This document shows, piece by piece, positions 41,682 to 50,926 of a stretch of 64,000 bases of DNA; the stretch's first letter is position 1, and each line of letters starts with the position of its first letter. The position numbers were made by a program, and so were the translations under genes. The DNA comes from Alphaproteobacteria bacterium. GTDB lineage: Bacteria; Pseudomonadota; Alphaproteobacteria; Rhizobiales; Xanthobacteraceae. The notes under the pieces are model-generated. The model saw only the letters and a list, made by a program, of their open reading frames with translations. It made no database searches and was not told where the DNA came from. The stretch spans positions 1,550,001 to 1,614,000 of the forward strand of contig JBBCGH010000001.1 in assembly GCA_037200445.1 (NCBI GenBank), given 5' to 3'.

Positions 41682-42839
41682 ATGATTGCCTTTTTCGTTT
41701 CGGCGCTCGCGCTCGCCATCTGGGTCTACCTCGTGTTCGCGCGCGGGGGATTTTGGCTCGGCCGCGAGCGCGACGATAGCAGTCCGCCGCGCCCGGCGGC
41801 GCCGCCCAAGATCGCGATCGTCGTGCCGGCCCGCAACGAAGCTGAAAACATTGCGCAGAGCGTGACCTCGCTGCTGGCGCAGGACTACCCGGAGTTCGCG
41901 CTGGTGCTGGTCGACGATGACAGCAGCGACGGCACCAATGATATTGCGCGTCGCACCGCCGCGGCCCTCGGCAAAGCCGACAGCCTCCACATCGTCAGCA
42001 GCAGTCCGCTGCCCACGCGCTGGACCGGCAAGCTCTGGGCCGTGAAGCAGGGCATCGCGGCGGCGGAGGAAAAATTCGCGCCGAAATACCTGATGCTCAC
42101 CGACGCCGACATCGTGCACGCGCCCGACACGCTGAGCTGGCTGGTCGCGCATTCCGAGGAAGGCCAGCGTGTGCTCACCTCGCTCACCGCGCGCTGGCGT
42201 TGCGAGAACCTGCCCGAGCGCGTGCACATTCCGGCGTTCATCTACTATTTCGCGATGCTCTACCCGTTTGCCTGGGTGAACCGGCCGGATCACCCGATGG
42301 CGGGCGCCGCCGGCGGCTGCATGCTGGTGCGCACGGACGCGCTGCGTGCGGCGGGCGGCATCGACGTGATCCGCGACGCACTGATCGACGACTGCGCGCT
42401 CGCGGGCGCGATGAAGAAGCAGGGGCCGATCTGGCTCGGCCTCACCGACCGCGTGGTCAGTATCCGCCCGTACACAAGCTGGGGCGACATCCGCCGCATG
42501 GTCGCGCGCTCAGCCTACGCGCAGCTCAACTATTCGCCGGTGCAGCTCATTGGCTGCGTGGCGGGGCTGGTACTGACCTATCTGGTTCCGCCGTTCATGT
42601 CGCTGTTCGCATCCGGCTGGGCTCAAATCTTCGGCATCGCGGCCTGGGCGCTGATGACGATTTCTTTCCAGCCGATCCTGCGCTTCTACCGGCTCTCGCC
42701 CTTGTGGGGGGTGCCGCTGCCCGCTATCACGTTCCTCTTCATGCTCTACACATTGGATTCCGCCTACCAATATGCCACCGGAAAGGGCGGCGCCTGGAAA
42801 GGGCGCGTGCAGGCGAAAGCTCATGACCACGGCGGGTGA
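41682..42839 (+). CDS. hpnB: Hopanoid-associated glycosyltransferase HpnB
   Basis: A 385-residue membrane-bound GT2 glycosyltransferase. An N-terminal helix (about 3-22) leads to the GT-A domain with IVVPARNEAENIAQSV, LVDDDSSDGT and the metal-binding TDADIVHAP. A cluster of hydrophobic helices at the C-terminus (about 280-365) is typical of HpnB. It starts the plus-strand hopanoid operon and overlaps hpnC by 17 bases. HpnB is named for its location in hopanoid clusters; the sugar donor and acceptor are not established. The ATG at 41682 is preferred over the GTG at 41673. Confidence 0.9.
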   Translation: MIAFFVSALALAIWVYLVFARGGFWLGRERDDSSPPRPAAPPKIAIVVPARNEAENIAQSVTSLLAQDYPEFALVLVDDDSSDGTNDIARRTAAALGKADSLHIVSSSPLPTRWTGKLWAVKQGIAAAEEKFAPKYLMLTDADIVHAPDTLSWLVAHSEEGQRVLTSLTARWRCENLPERVHIPAFIYYFAMLYPFAWVNRPDHPMAGAAGGCMLVRTDALRAAGGIDVIRDALIDDCALAGAMKKQGPIWLGLTDRVVSIRPYTSWGDIRRMVARSAYAQLNYSPVQLIGCVAGLVLTYLVPPFMSLFASGWAQIFGIAAWALMTISFQPILRFYRLSPLWGVPLPAITFLFMLYTLDSAYQYATGKGGAWKGRVQAKAHDHGG

Positions 42840-43710
42840 ACTGCGCTCGGGCAAGGGGCATCGCGACGAGAACTTTCCGGTTGCGTCGTGGCTGATCGAC
42901 GCGCGCCATCGCGGCATCATCCTGGCTTTCTATGAGTTCGTGCGCGTCGCCGACGATATCGCAGATCACGCAAGCCTGAAGCCGGACGAGAAGCTCGCGC
43001 AGCTCGACCGGCTGGAGCAGAACTTGCTCGGCAATGGCGACGACAATGCAGAAGCCGTGAGGCTGCGCAACGCACTTGCCGAGCGCGGGCTTCCGGCACG
43101 CCATGCGCAGGATCTGCTCACCGCGTTCCGCATGGACGTGACCAAGCTGCGTTACACCGACTGGGACGATCTCATTCACTATTGCAGCTTTTCGGCGATG
43201 CCGGTCGGACGCTTCGTGCTCGATGTGCACGGCGAAAGCCGCGCCACCTGGGCCGCGAACGACGCGCTCTGCGCGTCGCTACAGATCAACAATCATCTGC
43301 AGGACTGCGGCAAGGATTTTCGCGATCTCAACCGCGTCTATATCCCGCTCGATGCGTTTGCGACCGCCGGCGCAACGCCGGCGGAGCTTGGCGGCGCCAG
43401 GGCCTCGCCCAAGCTGCTACGCTGTGTCCACGATCTCGCGGCGCGCAACGAGCGGCTGCTCGCCGGGGGCGAGCCATTCTCGGCGCAGATCGAGAACACG
43501 CGCCTCGCGCATGAGGTCGCGGTGATCCATTCCTACGCGCGTCACATCGTGGCGCTGTTGCAGGAGCGCGATCCGTTGAGCGAGCGCGTGCACCTCAGCA
43601 AGGCGCAGTTTGCCCTGTATGGACTTTCGGCCGTCATCATCAATGGGCTGCGCCGTGTCGGCCGCGCCCGGCCGGCGCGCAAGCCGCAAGATGCGCAGCA
43701 CAAAGCCTGA
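42823..43710 (+). CDS. hpnC: HpnC, hydroxysqualene synthase
   Basis: A 295-residue member of the squalene/phytoene synthase family. It has the HpnC N-terminus GKGHRDENFPVASWL, the first aspartate motif FVRVADDIADH (DxxxD), and the second as NHLQDCGKDFRDLNR. It converts presqualene diphosphate, made by HpnD, into hydroxysqualene in the three-enzyme bacterial route. The ATG at 42823 lies inside hpnB. It in turn overlaps hpnD by 20 bases if that gene starts at 43691. All these overlaps fit one operon. Confidence 0.92.
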   Translation: MTTAGELRSGKGHRDENFPVASWLIDARHRGIILAFYEFVRVADDIADHASLKPDEKLAQLDRLEQNLLGNGDDNAEAVRLRNALAERGLPARHAQDLLTAFRMDVTKLRYTDWDDLIHYCSFSAMPVGRFVLDVHGESRATWAANDALCASLQINNHLQDCGKDFRDLNRVYIPLDAFATAGATPAELGGARASPKLLRCVHDLAARNERLLAGGEPFSAQIENTRLAHEVAVIHSYARHIVALLQERDPLSERVHLSKAQFALYGLSAVIINGLRRVGRARPARKPQDAQHKA

Positions 43711-44557
43711 TCGAGTGAGCCGCGTGGCTGTCGCCGAAACCCAGAATTCCGCCGCCCAGCGCGCGTCCGGCAGCTCGTTCTACACGGCGATGCGCCTGAT
43801 GCCGAAGGCGCAGCGCGAGGCGATGTACGAAGTTTATTCGTTTTGCCGCAAGGTCGACGACATCGCGGACGATGGCGGCCCGCGCGACACGCGGCTCGAC
43901 CAGCTGCGGCTGTGGCGTGCCGATATCGACGCGCTCTACAAGGGCAGCGTCGTGTCGCGCGCGAAAAGCCTTGCGGCGCCGGTCAAGACCTTCGGCCTGC
44001 GGCGCGAGGATTTTCAGGCCGTGATCGACGGCATGGAGATGGACGTCGTCGCCGATATCCGCGCGCCCGACTGGAAGAAACTCGACGCCTATTGCGATCG
44101 CGTCGCGAGCGCCGTTGGGCGCCTCTGCGTGCGCATTTTCGGCATGGAGGAGAAGGCCGGGATCGCGCTCGCCTACCATCTCGGCCGTGCGCTGCAACTG
44201 ACCAATATCCTGCGCGACATCGACGAGGACGCGGCGATCGGCCGGCTCTATCTGCCGCGCGAGGCGCTGCAGGAAGCGGGGATTACGTCGACTGATCCAG
44301 TTGCAGCAATCGCGCATCCGAATATCGGACAGGCGTGTGCGCAGGTCTCGGCCCGCGCTGCCGAACATTTCGCCGAGTCGGACCGCATCATGGACAGATG
44401 CCCGCGCCACACTGTGCGCGCGCCGCGCATCATGCGTGTTGCTTATGGCGCGATCTACAAGCGGCTGGTGAAGCGCGGCTGGGCTGCGCCGCGCGCAGCT
44501 GTCAAGGTTTCGAAGCCGCTGCTTATTCTGACCGTTCTGCGCTACGCGTTGATCTGA
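43691..44557 (+). CDS. hpnD: HpnD, presqualene diphosphate synthase
   Basis: A 288-residue squalene/phytoene synthase relative. The motif sequence is RASGSSFYTAMRLMPKAQREAMYEVYSFCRKVDDIADD at the front and LQLTNILRDIDEDA in the second half, both aspartate-rich. It joins two farnesyl diphosphates into presqualene diphosphate, the first step to squalene here. The ATG at 43691 is used; a GTG at 43715 would make a protein eight residues shorter. Neither has a strong ribosome binding site, consistent with coupling to hpnC. The stop overlaps the hpnE start by one base (TGATG). Confidence 0.92.
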   Translation: MRSTKPDRVSRVAVAETQNSAAQRASGSSFYTAMRLMPKAQREAMYEVYSFCRKVDDIADDGGPRDTRLDQLRLWRADIDALYKGSVVSRAKSLAAPVKTFGLRREDFQAVIDGMEMDVVADIRAPDWKKLDAYCDRVASAVGRLCVRIFGMEEKAGIALAYHLGRALQLTNILRDIDEDAAIGRLYLPREALQEAGITSTDPVAAIAHPNIGQACAQVSARAAEHFAESDRIMDRCPRHTVRAPRIMRVAYGAIYKRLVKRGWAAPRAAVKVSKPLLILTVLRYALI

Positions 44558-45798
44558 TGCCGCGCACGATCCATGTTATCGGCGCCGGGCTCTCCGGTCT
44601 TGCGGCTGCGGTTCGCGTCGCCGAACGCGGCGAGCGCGTGGTCGTGCACGAACAGGCGGGCCAAGCGGGCGGACGTTGCCGGTCCTACGAGGACCCGCAG
44701 CTCGGCATCACCATCGACAACGGCAACCATCTGTTGCTGTCGGGCAATCACGCCGCGCTGTCATACGCGGCGACGATCGGCGCGGCGGACCGGCTGGTTG
44801 GTCCAAACAAGGCCGAGTTCGCCTTCATGGATTTGAAGAGCGGCGAGCGCTGGATAGTGCGTATCAACGACGGCGTCATCCCGTGGTGGCTGTTCGACGC
44901 GAACGCGCGCCCAGCCGGCACCAGTGCGCTGGATTTCATCAAGCTTGCGCCCCTGGCGATCCCGGTGAACAAGCCGATAGGCGAAGTCATCAACTGCTCC
45001 GGCCCCGCCTACGACCGCTTCCTTCAGCCGCTGATGCTCGCGGCACTCAACACCGATCCGAAGGAAGGCTCTGCCGCGCTCGCCGCGCACGTCATCCATG
45101 AGACGCTGATGCGTGGCGGCAAGGCGGTGCGCCCGCTCATCGCGCGCGATGGCTTGAGTCATGCGCTGGTCGAGCCGGCGCTTGCATTTCTCGCGACGCG
45201 CAATGCCGAGGTCCGCTTCGGCAAACGGCTGCGCGCGCTGGGGCTCTCGGAGCGGGCGGTGGCATCGCTCGATTTCGGCGACGAGACGGTCCCGCTGACG
45301 CTCGGCGATCGAGTCATCCTTGCGGTTCCCCCGATGGTCGCATCGAGCGTCATGCCCGATCTGCAAGTGCCCTCCGCGTTCCGCGCCATCGTGAATGCGC
45401 ATTTCCGCCTCGATCCTCCGGCAGACCTTCCGCCGATGATCGGCGTGCTCAACGCGACCACCGAATGGCTGTTTTCGTATCCGGGCCGGCTCTCCACCAC
45501 GACGAGCGGCGCGGACCGGCTGCTCGATCAGTCGCGCGAGGATCTCGCTGCGACGATCTGGTGCGAGGTGTCGGCGGTTACGGGTCTGCCGGCCGAATTA
45601 CCGCCCTGGCAGATCGTGCGCGAGCGCCGCGCGACCTTCGCGGCGACGCCCGAAGAAAACGCCAAACGGCCCGGAACGACGACCAAATTCGGCAATCTTT
45701 ACCTTGCGGGCGATTGGACCGACACGGGCTTGCCCGCGACCATCGAAGGTGCCATTCGGTCCGGCAACCGGGCAGCCGATTTGGCGTTCCACACCTAA
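44557..45798 (+). CDS. hpnE: HpnE, hydroxysqualene dehydroxylase (FAD)
   Basis: A 413-residue FAD-dependent amine-oxidase/desaturase-like protein. The dinucleotide motif is VIGAGLSGLAAAVRVAERG, followed by EQAGQAGGRCRSY, and the FAD-binding end is NLYLAGDWTDTGLPATIEGA. It reduces hydroxysqualene to squalene with NADPH-derived electrons, closing the HpnCDE route. Its start codon shares a base with the hpnD stop. The squalene-hopene cyclase gene follows 11 bases later. Confidence 0.93.
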   Translation: MPRTIHVIGAGLSGLAAAVRVAERGERVVVHEQAGQAGGRCRSYEDPQLGITIDNGNHLLLSGNHAALSYAATIGAADRLVGPNKAEFAFMDLKSGERWIVRINDGVIPWWLFDANARPAGTSALDFIKLAPLAIPVNKPIGEVINCSGPAYDRFLQPLMLAALNTDPKEGSAALAAHVIHETLMRGGKAVRPLIARDGLSHALVEPALAFLATRNAEVRFGKRLRALGLSERAVASLDFGDETVPLTLGDRVILAVPPMVASSVMPDLQVPSAFRAIVNAHFRLDPPADLPPMIGVLNATTEWLFSYPGRLSTTTSGADRLLDQSREDLAATIWCEVSAVTGLPAELPPWQIVRERRATFAATPEENAKRPGTTTKFGNLYLAGDWTDTGLPATIEGAIRSGNRAADLAFHT

Positions 45799-45809
45799 AA
45801 ACAAATTCG

Positions 45810-47780
45810 ATGACCGATACGACACTCACCCCGCCGTCGCCGGCGTTGAACACGATCGATGCGCTGGAAAAACATATCCGCGCGGCGGCCGATGCCATTC
45901 TGGCCGGCCAGAAACCGGATGGGCACTGGGTTTTCGAGCTCGAAGCCGACGCAACCATTCCGGCCGAATACGTGCTGATGGTGCACTATTTCGCCGAGAC
46001 ACCGAACCTCGAATTGGAGCGCAAGATCGGCGTCTATCTGCGCCGCATCCAGGGCGCGCATGGCGGCTGGCCGCTGTTTCACGAGGGCGACTTCGACATG
46101 AGCGCCAGCGTGAAGGCCTACTTCGCGCTCAAGATGATCGGCGACGATATCAACGCGCCGCACATGAAGCGGGCGCGCGAAGCGATCCTGTCGCGCGGCG
46201 GTGGCATCAAGTCGAACGTGTTCACGCGCGCGCTGCTCTCGCTCTTTGGTGTGCTGCGCTGGCACAGCGTCCCGGTGATGCCGGTCGAGATCATGCTGTT
46301 GCCGAAATGGTTTCCGTTCCATCTCGACAAAGTCTCGTACTGGGCGCGCACCGTGATCGTGCCGCTGCTGGTGCTGCAGGCCTTGAAGCCGAAGGCGGTC
46401 AACCCGCGCGGCATCACCATCGACGAGCTGTTTCACGAGGATCCGCGGACCATCGGTGCGCCGCACAAAGCGCCGCACCAGAAGTGGATCTGGTTCCTCG
46501 GCTTCCGTGTGATCGACATCGTGTTGCGCGCGGTCGAGCCCGTGATGCCGAAGGGCCCGCGCAAGCGGGCGACCGACAAGGCGGTTGCGTTCGTCACCGA
46601 GCGGCTCAACGGCATCGACGGGCTCGGCGCGATCTATCCCGCGATGGAAAATTCCGTGAAGATGTACGCGGTGCTCGGCTATCCGGCAGACCACCCGCAT
46701 CGTGCCATCGCGCGCGCCTCGCTCGACAAGCTGCTGGTCGTCAAGGACGACGAAGCCTACTGCCAGCCCTGCGTCTCGCCGGTGTGGGACACGGCGCTGG
46801 TGGCGCACACGCTGCTGGAAACGGGCGGCGAGAAGGCGACCGCGGCTGCGAACAGCGCCCTCGACTGGCTCAAGCCGCTGCAGGTGCTCGACGTGAAGGG
46901 CGACTGGATCGAGCAGCGCCCGGACGTGCGCCCCGGCGGGTGGGCCTTCCAGTACAACAACGCGCACTATCCCGATCTCGACGACACGGCGGTTGTCGTA
47001 ATGGCGATGGACCGCACGCGCGGCGAGCGCGGCAAGGTGTTCGATGAATCAATCGCGCGCGCGCGCGAATGGATCATCGGCCTGCAATGCAAGGACGGAG
47101 GCTGGGCCGCGTTCGATGCCGACAATGCTTACCACTACCTCAACAACATTCCGTTCGCAGATCACGGTGCGTTGCTCGATCCCCCGACTGCGGACCTGAC
47201 CGGCCGCTGCCTCTCGATGCTGGCGCAGCTCGGCGAGCGGCCGGCGACGTCGGAGCCGATGCGCCGCGCCATCGAATGGCTCCAACGCGATCAGTTACCC
47301 GACGGAAGCTGGTATGGCCGCTGGGGCATGAATTACATCTATGGCACCTGGTCGGTGCTGTGCGCGCTGAACGCGGCGGGTGTCGATCATCAGACGCCGA
47401 TGTTCCGCAATGCGGTACAGTGGCTCCTGTCGATCCAGAATTCGGACGGCGGATGGGGCGAGGACGGAACGAGCTACAAGCTCGACTATCGCGGTTATGA
47501 CAAAGCGCCGAGCACCGCCTCGCAAACGGCATGGGCCTTGCTGGGATTGATGGCAGCCGGCGAGGTAGAGCATGCGGCTGTTCGACGCGGCATCGCATAC
47601 CTTGCCGAAAAACAAGGCACAGACGGCTTTTGGGATGAAGAGCGCTACACCGCCACAGGCTTCCCCCGTGTGTTCTATTTGCGCTATCACGGGTATCGAA
47701 GATTCTTTCCGCTGTGGGCGATGGCGCGGTATCGTAATCTGGCGAGCGGCAACAGTCGGGTGGTGTCCTTCGGTATGTGA
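45810..47780 (+). CDS. shc: Squalene-hopene cyclase (HpnF)
   Basis: A 656-residue class II triterpene cyclase. The protonating motif DLDD (DxDD, residues 389-392) is present. Several QW repeats can be seen, for example QNSDGGWGEDG, QCKDGGWAAFD and KQGTDGFWDE, and the first is DGHWVFELEAD near residue 35. It folds squalene into hopene (diploptene) and diplopterol at the inner membrane, the committed step of hopanoid synthesis. Length is normal. It is part of the hpnBCDEFG operon and is followed by hpnG after 24 bases. Confidence 0.95.
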   Translation: MTDTTLTPPSPALNTIDALEKHIRAAADAILAGQKPDGHWVFELEADATIPAEYVLMVHYFAETPNLELERKIGVYLRRIQGAHGGWPLFHEGDFDMSASVKAYFALKMIGDDINAPHMKRAREAILSRGGGIKSNVFTRALLSLFGVLRWHSVPVMPVEIMLLPKWFPFHLDKVSYWARTVIVPLLVLQALKPKAVNPRGITIDELFHEDPRTIGAPHKAPHQKWIWFLGFRVIDIVLRAVEPVMPKGPRKRATDKAVAFVTERLNGIDGLGAIYPAMENSVKMYAVLGYPADHPHRAIARASLDKLLVVKDDEAYCQPCVSPVWDTALVAHTLLETGGEKATAAANSALDWLKPLQVLDVKGDWIEQRPDVRPGGWAFQYNNAHYPDLDDTAVVVMAMDRTRGERGKVFDESIARAREWIIGLQCKDGGWAAFDADNAYHYLNNIPFADHGALLDPPTADLTGRCLSMLAQLGERPATSEPMRRAIEWLQRDQLPDGSWYGRWGMNYIYGTWSVLCALNAAGVDHQTPMFRNAVQWLLSIQNSDGGWGEDGTSYKLDYRGYDKAPSTASQTAWALLGLMAAGEVEHAAVRRGIAYLAEKQGTDGFWDEERYTATGFPRVFYLRYHGYRRFFPLWAMARYRNLASGNSRVVSFGM

Positions 47781-47804
47781 GTGCCCTTGGGGAGGGGCGA
47801 CCGA

Positions 47805-48515
47805 ATGATCGCGGTAGTGGGGATGGCTTTCGAGGCACGCATAGCGGCGCGCCTCGGTGTTCCGGTGGTCTGCGGCGGCGACGGGAAACATCTCGAACGA
47901 TCGCTCGCGCGCGCCATGGCGGTAGGCTGCAAGGGGCTCATCAGTTTCGGCGTTGCCGGCGGCCTCGCACCCGGCCTCAAGCCCGGAACCTGCATCATCG
48001 GATCGAGCGTCCTGGACGACGGCGAAGAGCGCCCGACCGACGAGCGCTGGTCGCAGCGTCTGCGCCGCATCATTCCCGACACGGCCTACGGACCGCTTCT
48101 CGGCGTGCGCGAGCCGATCGCGCTGGCGGACGACAAGTCCGCACTGCACCGGAAAACCGGCGCGCTCGCGGTCGATATGGAATCGCATGTGGTTGCGCGT
48201 GCGGCCGCGCGGCACGGCGTGCCGCTCGCGGCGATCCGCGTGGTGGTCGACCCGGTCGAGCGCACCATTCCGCGCTCGGCGCTCGCCGGAACCCGGCCGG
48301 ACGGCACGATCGACCCGCTCGCCGTCGTGCGCTCGCTGATGCGCTACCCGCGCGATCTGGTCGGGTTGATGCGCATGTCGCTCGATGCGCGCGCGGCGCG
48401 GGCGACGCTGGTGCAGGGCAGTGCGCTGCTTGGCCCCGGGCTGGGGCTTCTCGATTCCGCGCGGACCCCTGCGATTGCGCTCGCGCTGGAAGGCACGCAG
48501 GCGGACGCCGCGTAG
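47805..48515 (+). CDS. hpnG: HpnG, hopanoid nucleosidase/phosphorylase
   Basis: A 236-residue enzyme of the purine nucleoside phosphorylase/MTA nucleosidase fold. It reads MIAVVGMAFEARIAARLGV at the start, ISFGVAGGLAPGLKPG and AVDMESHVVARAAARHGVPLAAIRVV in the substrate region; the DMES is the ribose-binding motif. It removes adenine from adenosylhopane, made by HpnH, giving (phospho)ribosylhopane. The ATG at 47805 has GGAGGGG upstream. It is the last gene of the plus-strand operon and meets hpnH tail to tail across an 84-base palindrome. Confidence 0.92.
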   Translation: MIAVVGMAFEARIAARLGVPVVCGGDGKHLERSLARAMAVGCKGLISFGVAGGLAPGLKPGTCIIGSSVLDDGEERPTDERWSQRLRRIIPDTAYGPLLGVREPIALADDKSALHRKTGALAVDMESHVVARAAARHGVPLAAIRVVVDPVERTIPRSALAGTRPDGTIDPLAVVRSLMRYPRDLVGLMRMSLDARAARATLVQGSALLGPGLGLLDSARTPAIALALEGTQADAA

Positions 48516-48521
48516 TAGATC

Positions 48522-48605
48522 GTCATGCGCGGGCTTGACCCGCGCATCCATCTAAACCGAGCTCGTCCTGAAGAGATGGATTGCCGGGTCAAGCCCGGCA
48601 ATGAC
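48522..48605. repeat. Palindromic repeat between convergent hpnG and hpnH
   Basis: Imperfect inverted arms of about 32 bases, beginning GTCATGCGCGGGCTTGACC and ending with its near complement GGTCAAGCCCGGCAATGAC. Placed between two genes that end toward each other, it could stop transcription from both sides. The family recurs at 57871-58009 and, in part, at 62600-62728. Confidence 0.7.
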
Positions 48606-48612
48606 GACGGAG

Positions 48613-49812
48613 TTACTCCGCGGCGGTCAGATGCGCCGGCTCGCGCTCGGCTGCGGCCCTTGCGGCAGCGTTCTGCGCGGCCTTTTGAGCCGCCTTCTGA
48701 GCCTTCTCGGCGTTGAGCTGCGTCAGCGTCTTATGCACCTGCTGCTCGAACACGTACTGCGCCGGCCGCTGGTTGGCGAGCGAGATTTCCGGCGCCATCT
48801 CGCCTTCGGTCTTCACCCCGAACAGCGCGATCTTGAGTGCGGTGAACGGCTTCTTGAACGCGAGGTCGGCCGCGGTCGGCTCATAGCCGCAGTGCGCCAT
48901 GCAGTTCGCGCACTTCTCGTAGGCGCCCGTGCCGTACGAATCCCAGGCGGTCGTGTCCATCAGCTCCCGGAAGGTCTTCGCGTAGCCTTCGCCGAGCAGG
49001 TAGCAGGGCTTCTGCCAGCCGAAAATGTTGCGCGTCGGCATACCCCACGGCGTGCAATGCGCTTCCTGATTGCCGGCAAGGAAATCGAGGAACATGCCCG
49101 AGTGCATCAACTGCCAGCCCTTGCCCTTGCCGAGCGCGAAGACCTTGCGGAACAGCTCCTTGGTGTTCTTGCGCGCGAGGAAGTGTTGCTGGTCCGGTGC
49201 GCGCTCGTAGGCGTAACCGGGAGAGATCGAGACGCCGACGCCCATCTCCTTGGCGAGATCGAGGAACGCCGCGATGTCCTCGGCCGGATGATTGTCGAAG
49301 ATCGTCGCGTTCACGTTGACGGCGAAGCCCTTGGCCTGCGCCGCCTTGATGCCGGCGATGGCGCGCTCGAAGCCGCCTTCCATGCAGACCGACTTGTCGT
49401 GATGCTTCTTGATCCCGTCGAGATGAACGGAGAAGAAGAGATAGGGCGAGGGCTCGAACTCGTTGAGCTTCTTCTCGAGCAGCAGCGCGTTGGTGCAGAG
49501 CGAGACGAACTTCTTGCGCGCCACGATGCCTTTGACGATGGCGCCGATGTCCTTGTGGATCAGCGGCTCGCCGCCCGGAATGGCGACCATCGGCGCGCCG
49601 CACTCGTCGACCGCGTCGAGGCACTCCTGCACCGAAAGACGGCGATTGAGGATCGGATCCGGATAGTCGATCTTGCCGCAGCCGGCGCACGCCAGATTGC
49701 AGCGGAACAGCGGCTCCAGCATCAGTACGAGCGGATAGCGCTTGCGGCCCATCAGCTTCTGCTTGACGATGTACGCGCCGATTTTGATTTCTTTGAAAAA
49801 CGGAACAGCCAT
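48613..49812 (-). CDS. hpnH: HpnH, adenosyl-hopene transferase (radical SAM)
   Basis: A 399-residue radical SAM enzyme. The cluster motif CNLACAGC gives Cys38, Cys42 and Cys45. Then GGEPLIH and a SPASM-like segment follow, with Cys residues in CTPWGMPTRN, KPCYLLGEGY and CANCMAHCGYEP. It adds a 5'-deoxyadenosyl group to diploptene, starting all C35 hopanoids. A Lys/Ala-rich helix ends the protein. It lies with ispH and dxs on the minus strand, so adenosylhopane production and isoprenoid supply may be expressed together. Confidence 0.94.
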   Translation of the reverse strand: MAVPFFKEIKIGAYIVKQKLMGRKRYPLVLMLEPLFRCNLACAGCGKIDYPDPILNRRLSVQECLDAVDECGAPMVAIPGGEPLIHKDIGAIVKGIVARKKFVSLCTNALLLEKKLNEFEPSPYLFFSVHLDGIKKHHDKSVCMEGGFERAIAGIKAAQAKGFAVNVNATIFDNHPAEDIAAFLDLAKEMGVGVSISPGYAYERAPDQQHFLARKNTKELFRKVFALGKGKGWQLMHSGMFLDFLAGNQEAHCTPWGMPTRNIFGWQKPCYLLGEGYAKTFRELMDTTAWDSYGTGAYEKCANCMAHCGYEPTAADLAFKKPFTALKIALFGVKTEGEMAPEISLANQRPAQYVFEQQVHKTLTQLNAEKAQKAAQKAAQNAAARAAAEREPAHLTAAE

Positions 49813-49873
49813 CCTGCTACTTTCTGACTTTCTTCGATTTAATCTGCAATTTCAGACGGTTTGAGCGGTTGCG

Positions 49874-50830
49874 TCAACTCGCGCGGCTGACCGTGCGGGT
49901 GGCGAACCCTTCCGTCAGTTCGGCGGGAAGGCGGAATTCCATGTGCTCCTCGCGGCCTGGCAGCGTGGAGACCTCGACGGGCCCAAGGCGGCGCAGCGCG
50001 TTGATCACGTCTTCGACCAGCACCTCGGGTGCGGACGCTCCCGCGGTGAGCCCGACCACTTCGGCATCCTTCACCCAATCGGGCTGCAGCGCTGAGCCGT
50101 CGGCGATCAGATAGCTCGGAATGCCTTCTTCGGCGCCGATCTCGCGCAGCCGGTTCGAGTTGGAGGAGTTCTGCGCGCCGACGACAAGGATCACGTCGAC
50201 GAGCTTGGAGAGGTCGCGCACAGCCGATTGCCGGTTCTGCGTCGCGTAGCAGATGTCGCGGGTCTCGGGGCCGATGATGTCGGAGAACCTGCGCTGCAGG
50301 GCCGCGATGATGCCCTTCGTGTCGTCGACGGAAAGCGTCGTCTGCGTCACGTAGGCGACCGGCGTATCCGGCGAGATGTCGAGCTCGTCGACTTCCTTCT
50401 CGTTCTGCACCAGCGTCACGGGCGCCGGGATCTGGCCCATCGTGCCTTCGACTTCCGGGTGGCCCGCGTGCCCGATCAGGATCAGCTTGCGGCCCTGGCC
50501 GACGTAGCGCTTGCCCTGATTGTGCACCTTGGTGACCAGCGGGCAGGTGGCGTTGAGCACCGGGAGGTCGCGGCTCGAGGCCTCCTGCTCGACGCTCTTC
50601 GCGACGCCATGCGCCGAGAACACCGTGACGGCATTCGGCGGGACTTCGGAGACTTCCTCGACGAACACCGCGCCCTTGGCCTTTAGGCTTTCCACCACGT
50701 GCTTGTTGTGCACGATCTCGTGGCGCACATAGACCGGCGGGCCGTATTTCTGCAGCGCGCGCTCCACGATCTCGATCGCACGCACCACGCCGGCGCAAAA
50801 TCCGCGGGGCTGGGCCAGTATCACCTTCAT
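49874..50830 (-). CDS. ispH: 4-hydroxy-3-methylbut-2-enyl diphosphate reductase
   Basis: A 318-residue iron-sulfur enzyme, the last step of the MEP pathway, which gives isopentenyl and dimethylallyl diphosphate. The three cluster cysteines are Cys12 (PRGFCAGV), Cys96 (NATCPLVTK) and Cys194 (CYATQNRQ). The catalytic segments around EIVHN and the TQTTLS motif are intact. I use the ATG at 50830; the frame has a TTG two codons before. It is between hpnH and dxs on the minus strand. The spacing suggests one transcript: dxs, ispH, hpnH. Confidence 0.95.
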   Translation of the reverse strand: MKVILAQPRGFCAGVVRAIEIVERALQKYGPPVYVRHEIVHNKHVVESLKAKGAVFVEEVSEVPPNAVTVFSAHGVAKSVEQEASSRDLPVLNATCPLVTKVHNQGKRYVGQGRKLILIGHAGHPEVEGTMGQIPAPVTLVQNEKEVDELDISPDTPVAYVTQTTLSVDDTKGIIAALQRRFSDIIGPETRDICYATQNRQSAVRDLSKLVDVILVVGAQNSSNSNRLREIGAEEGIPSYLIADGSALQPDWVKDAEVVGLTAGASAPEVLVEDVINALRRLGPVEVSTLPGREEHMEFRLPAELTEGFATRTVSRAS

Positions 50831-50926
50831 GGTCAAGCTCTACTCGTTTCCGTCGAACCCACTCGAAGTCCAGATAAACTTATGCGCGCGAGACCCGCGC
50901 GCAAGCTAGAGTTCCCTAGCACGCTC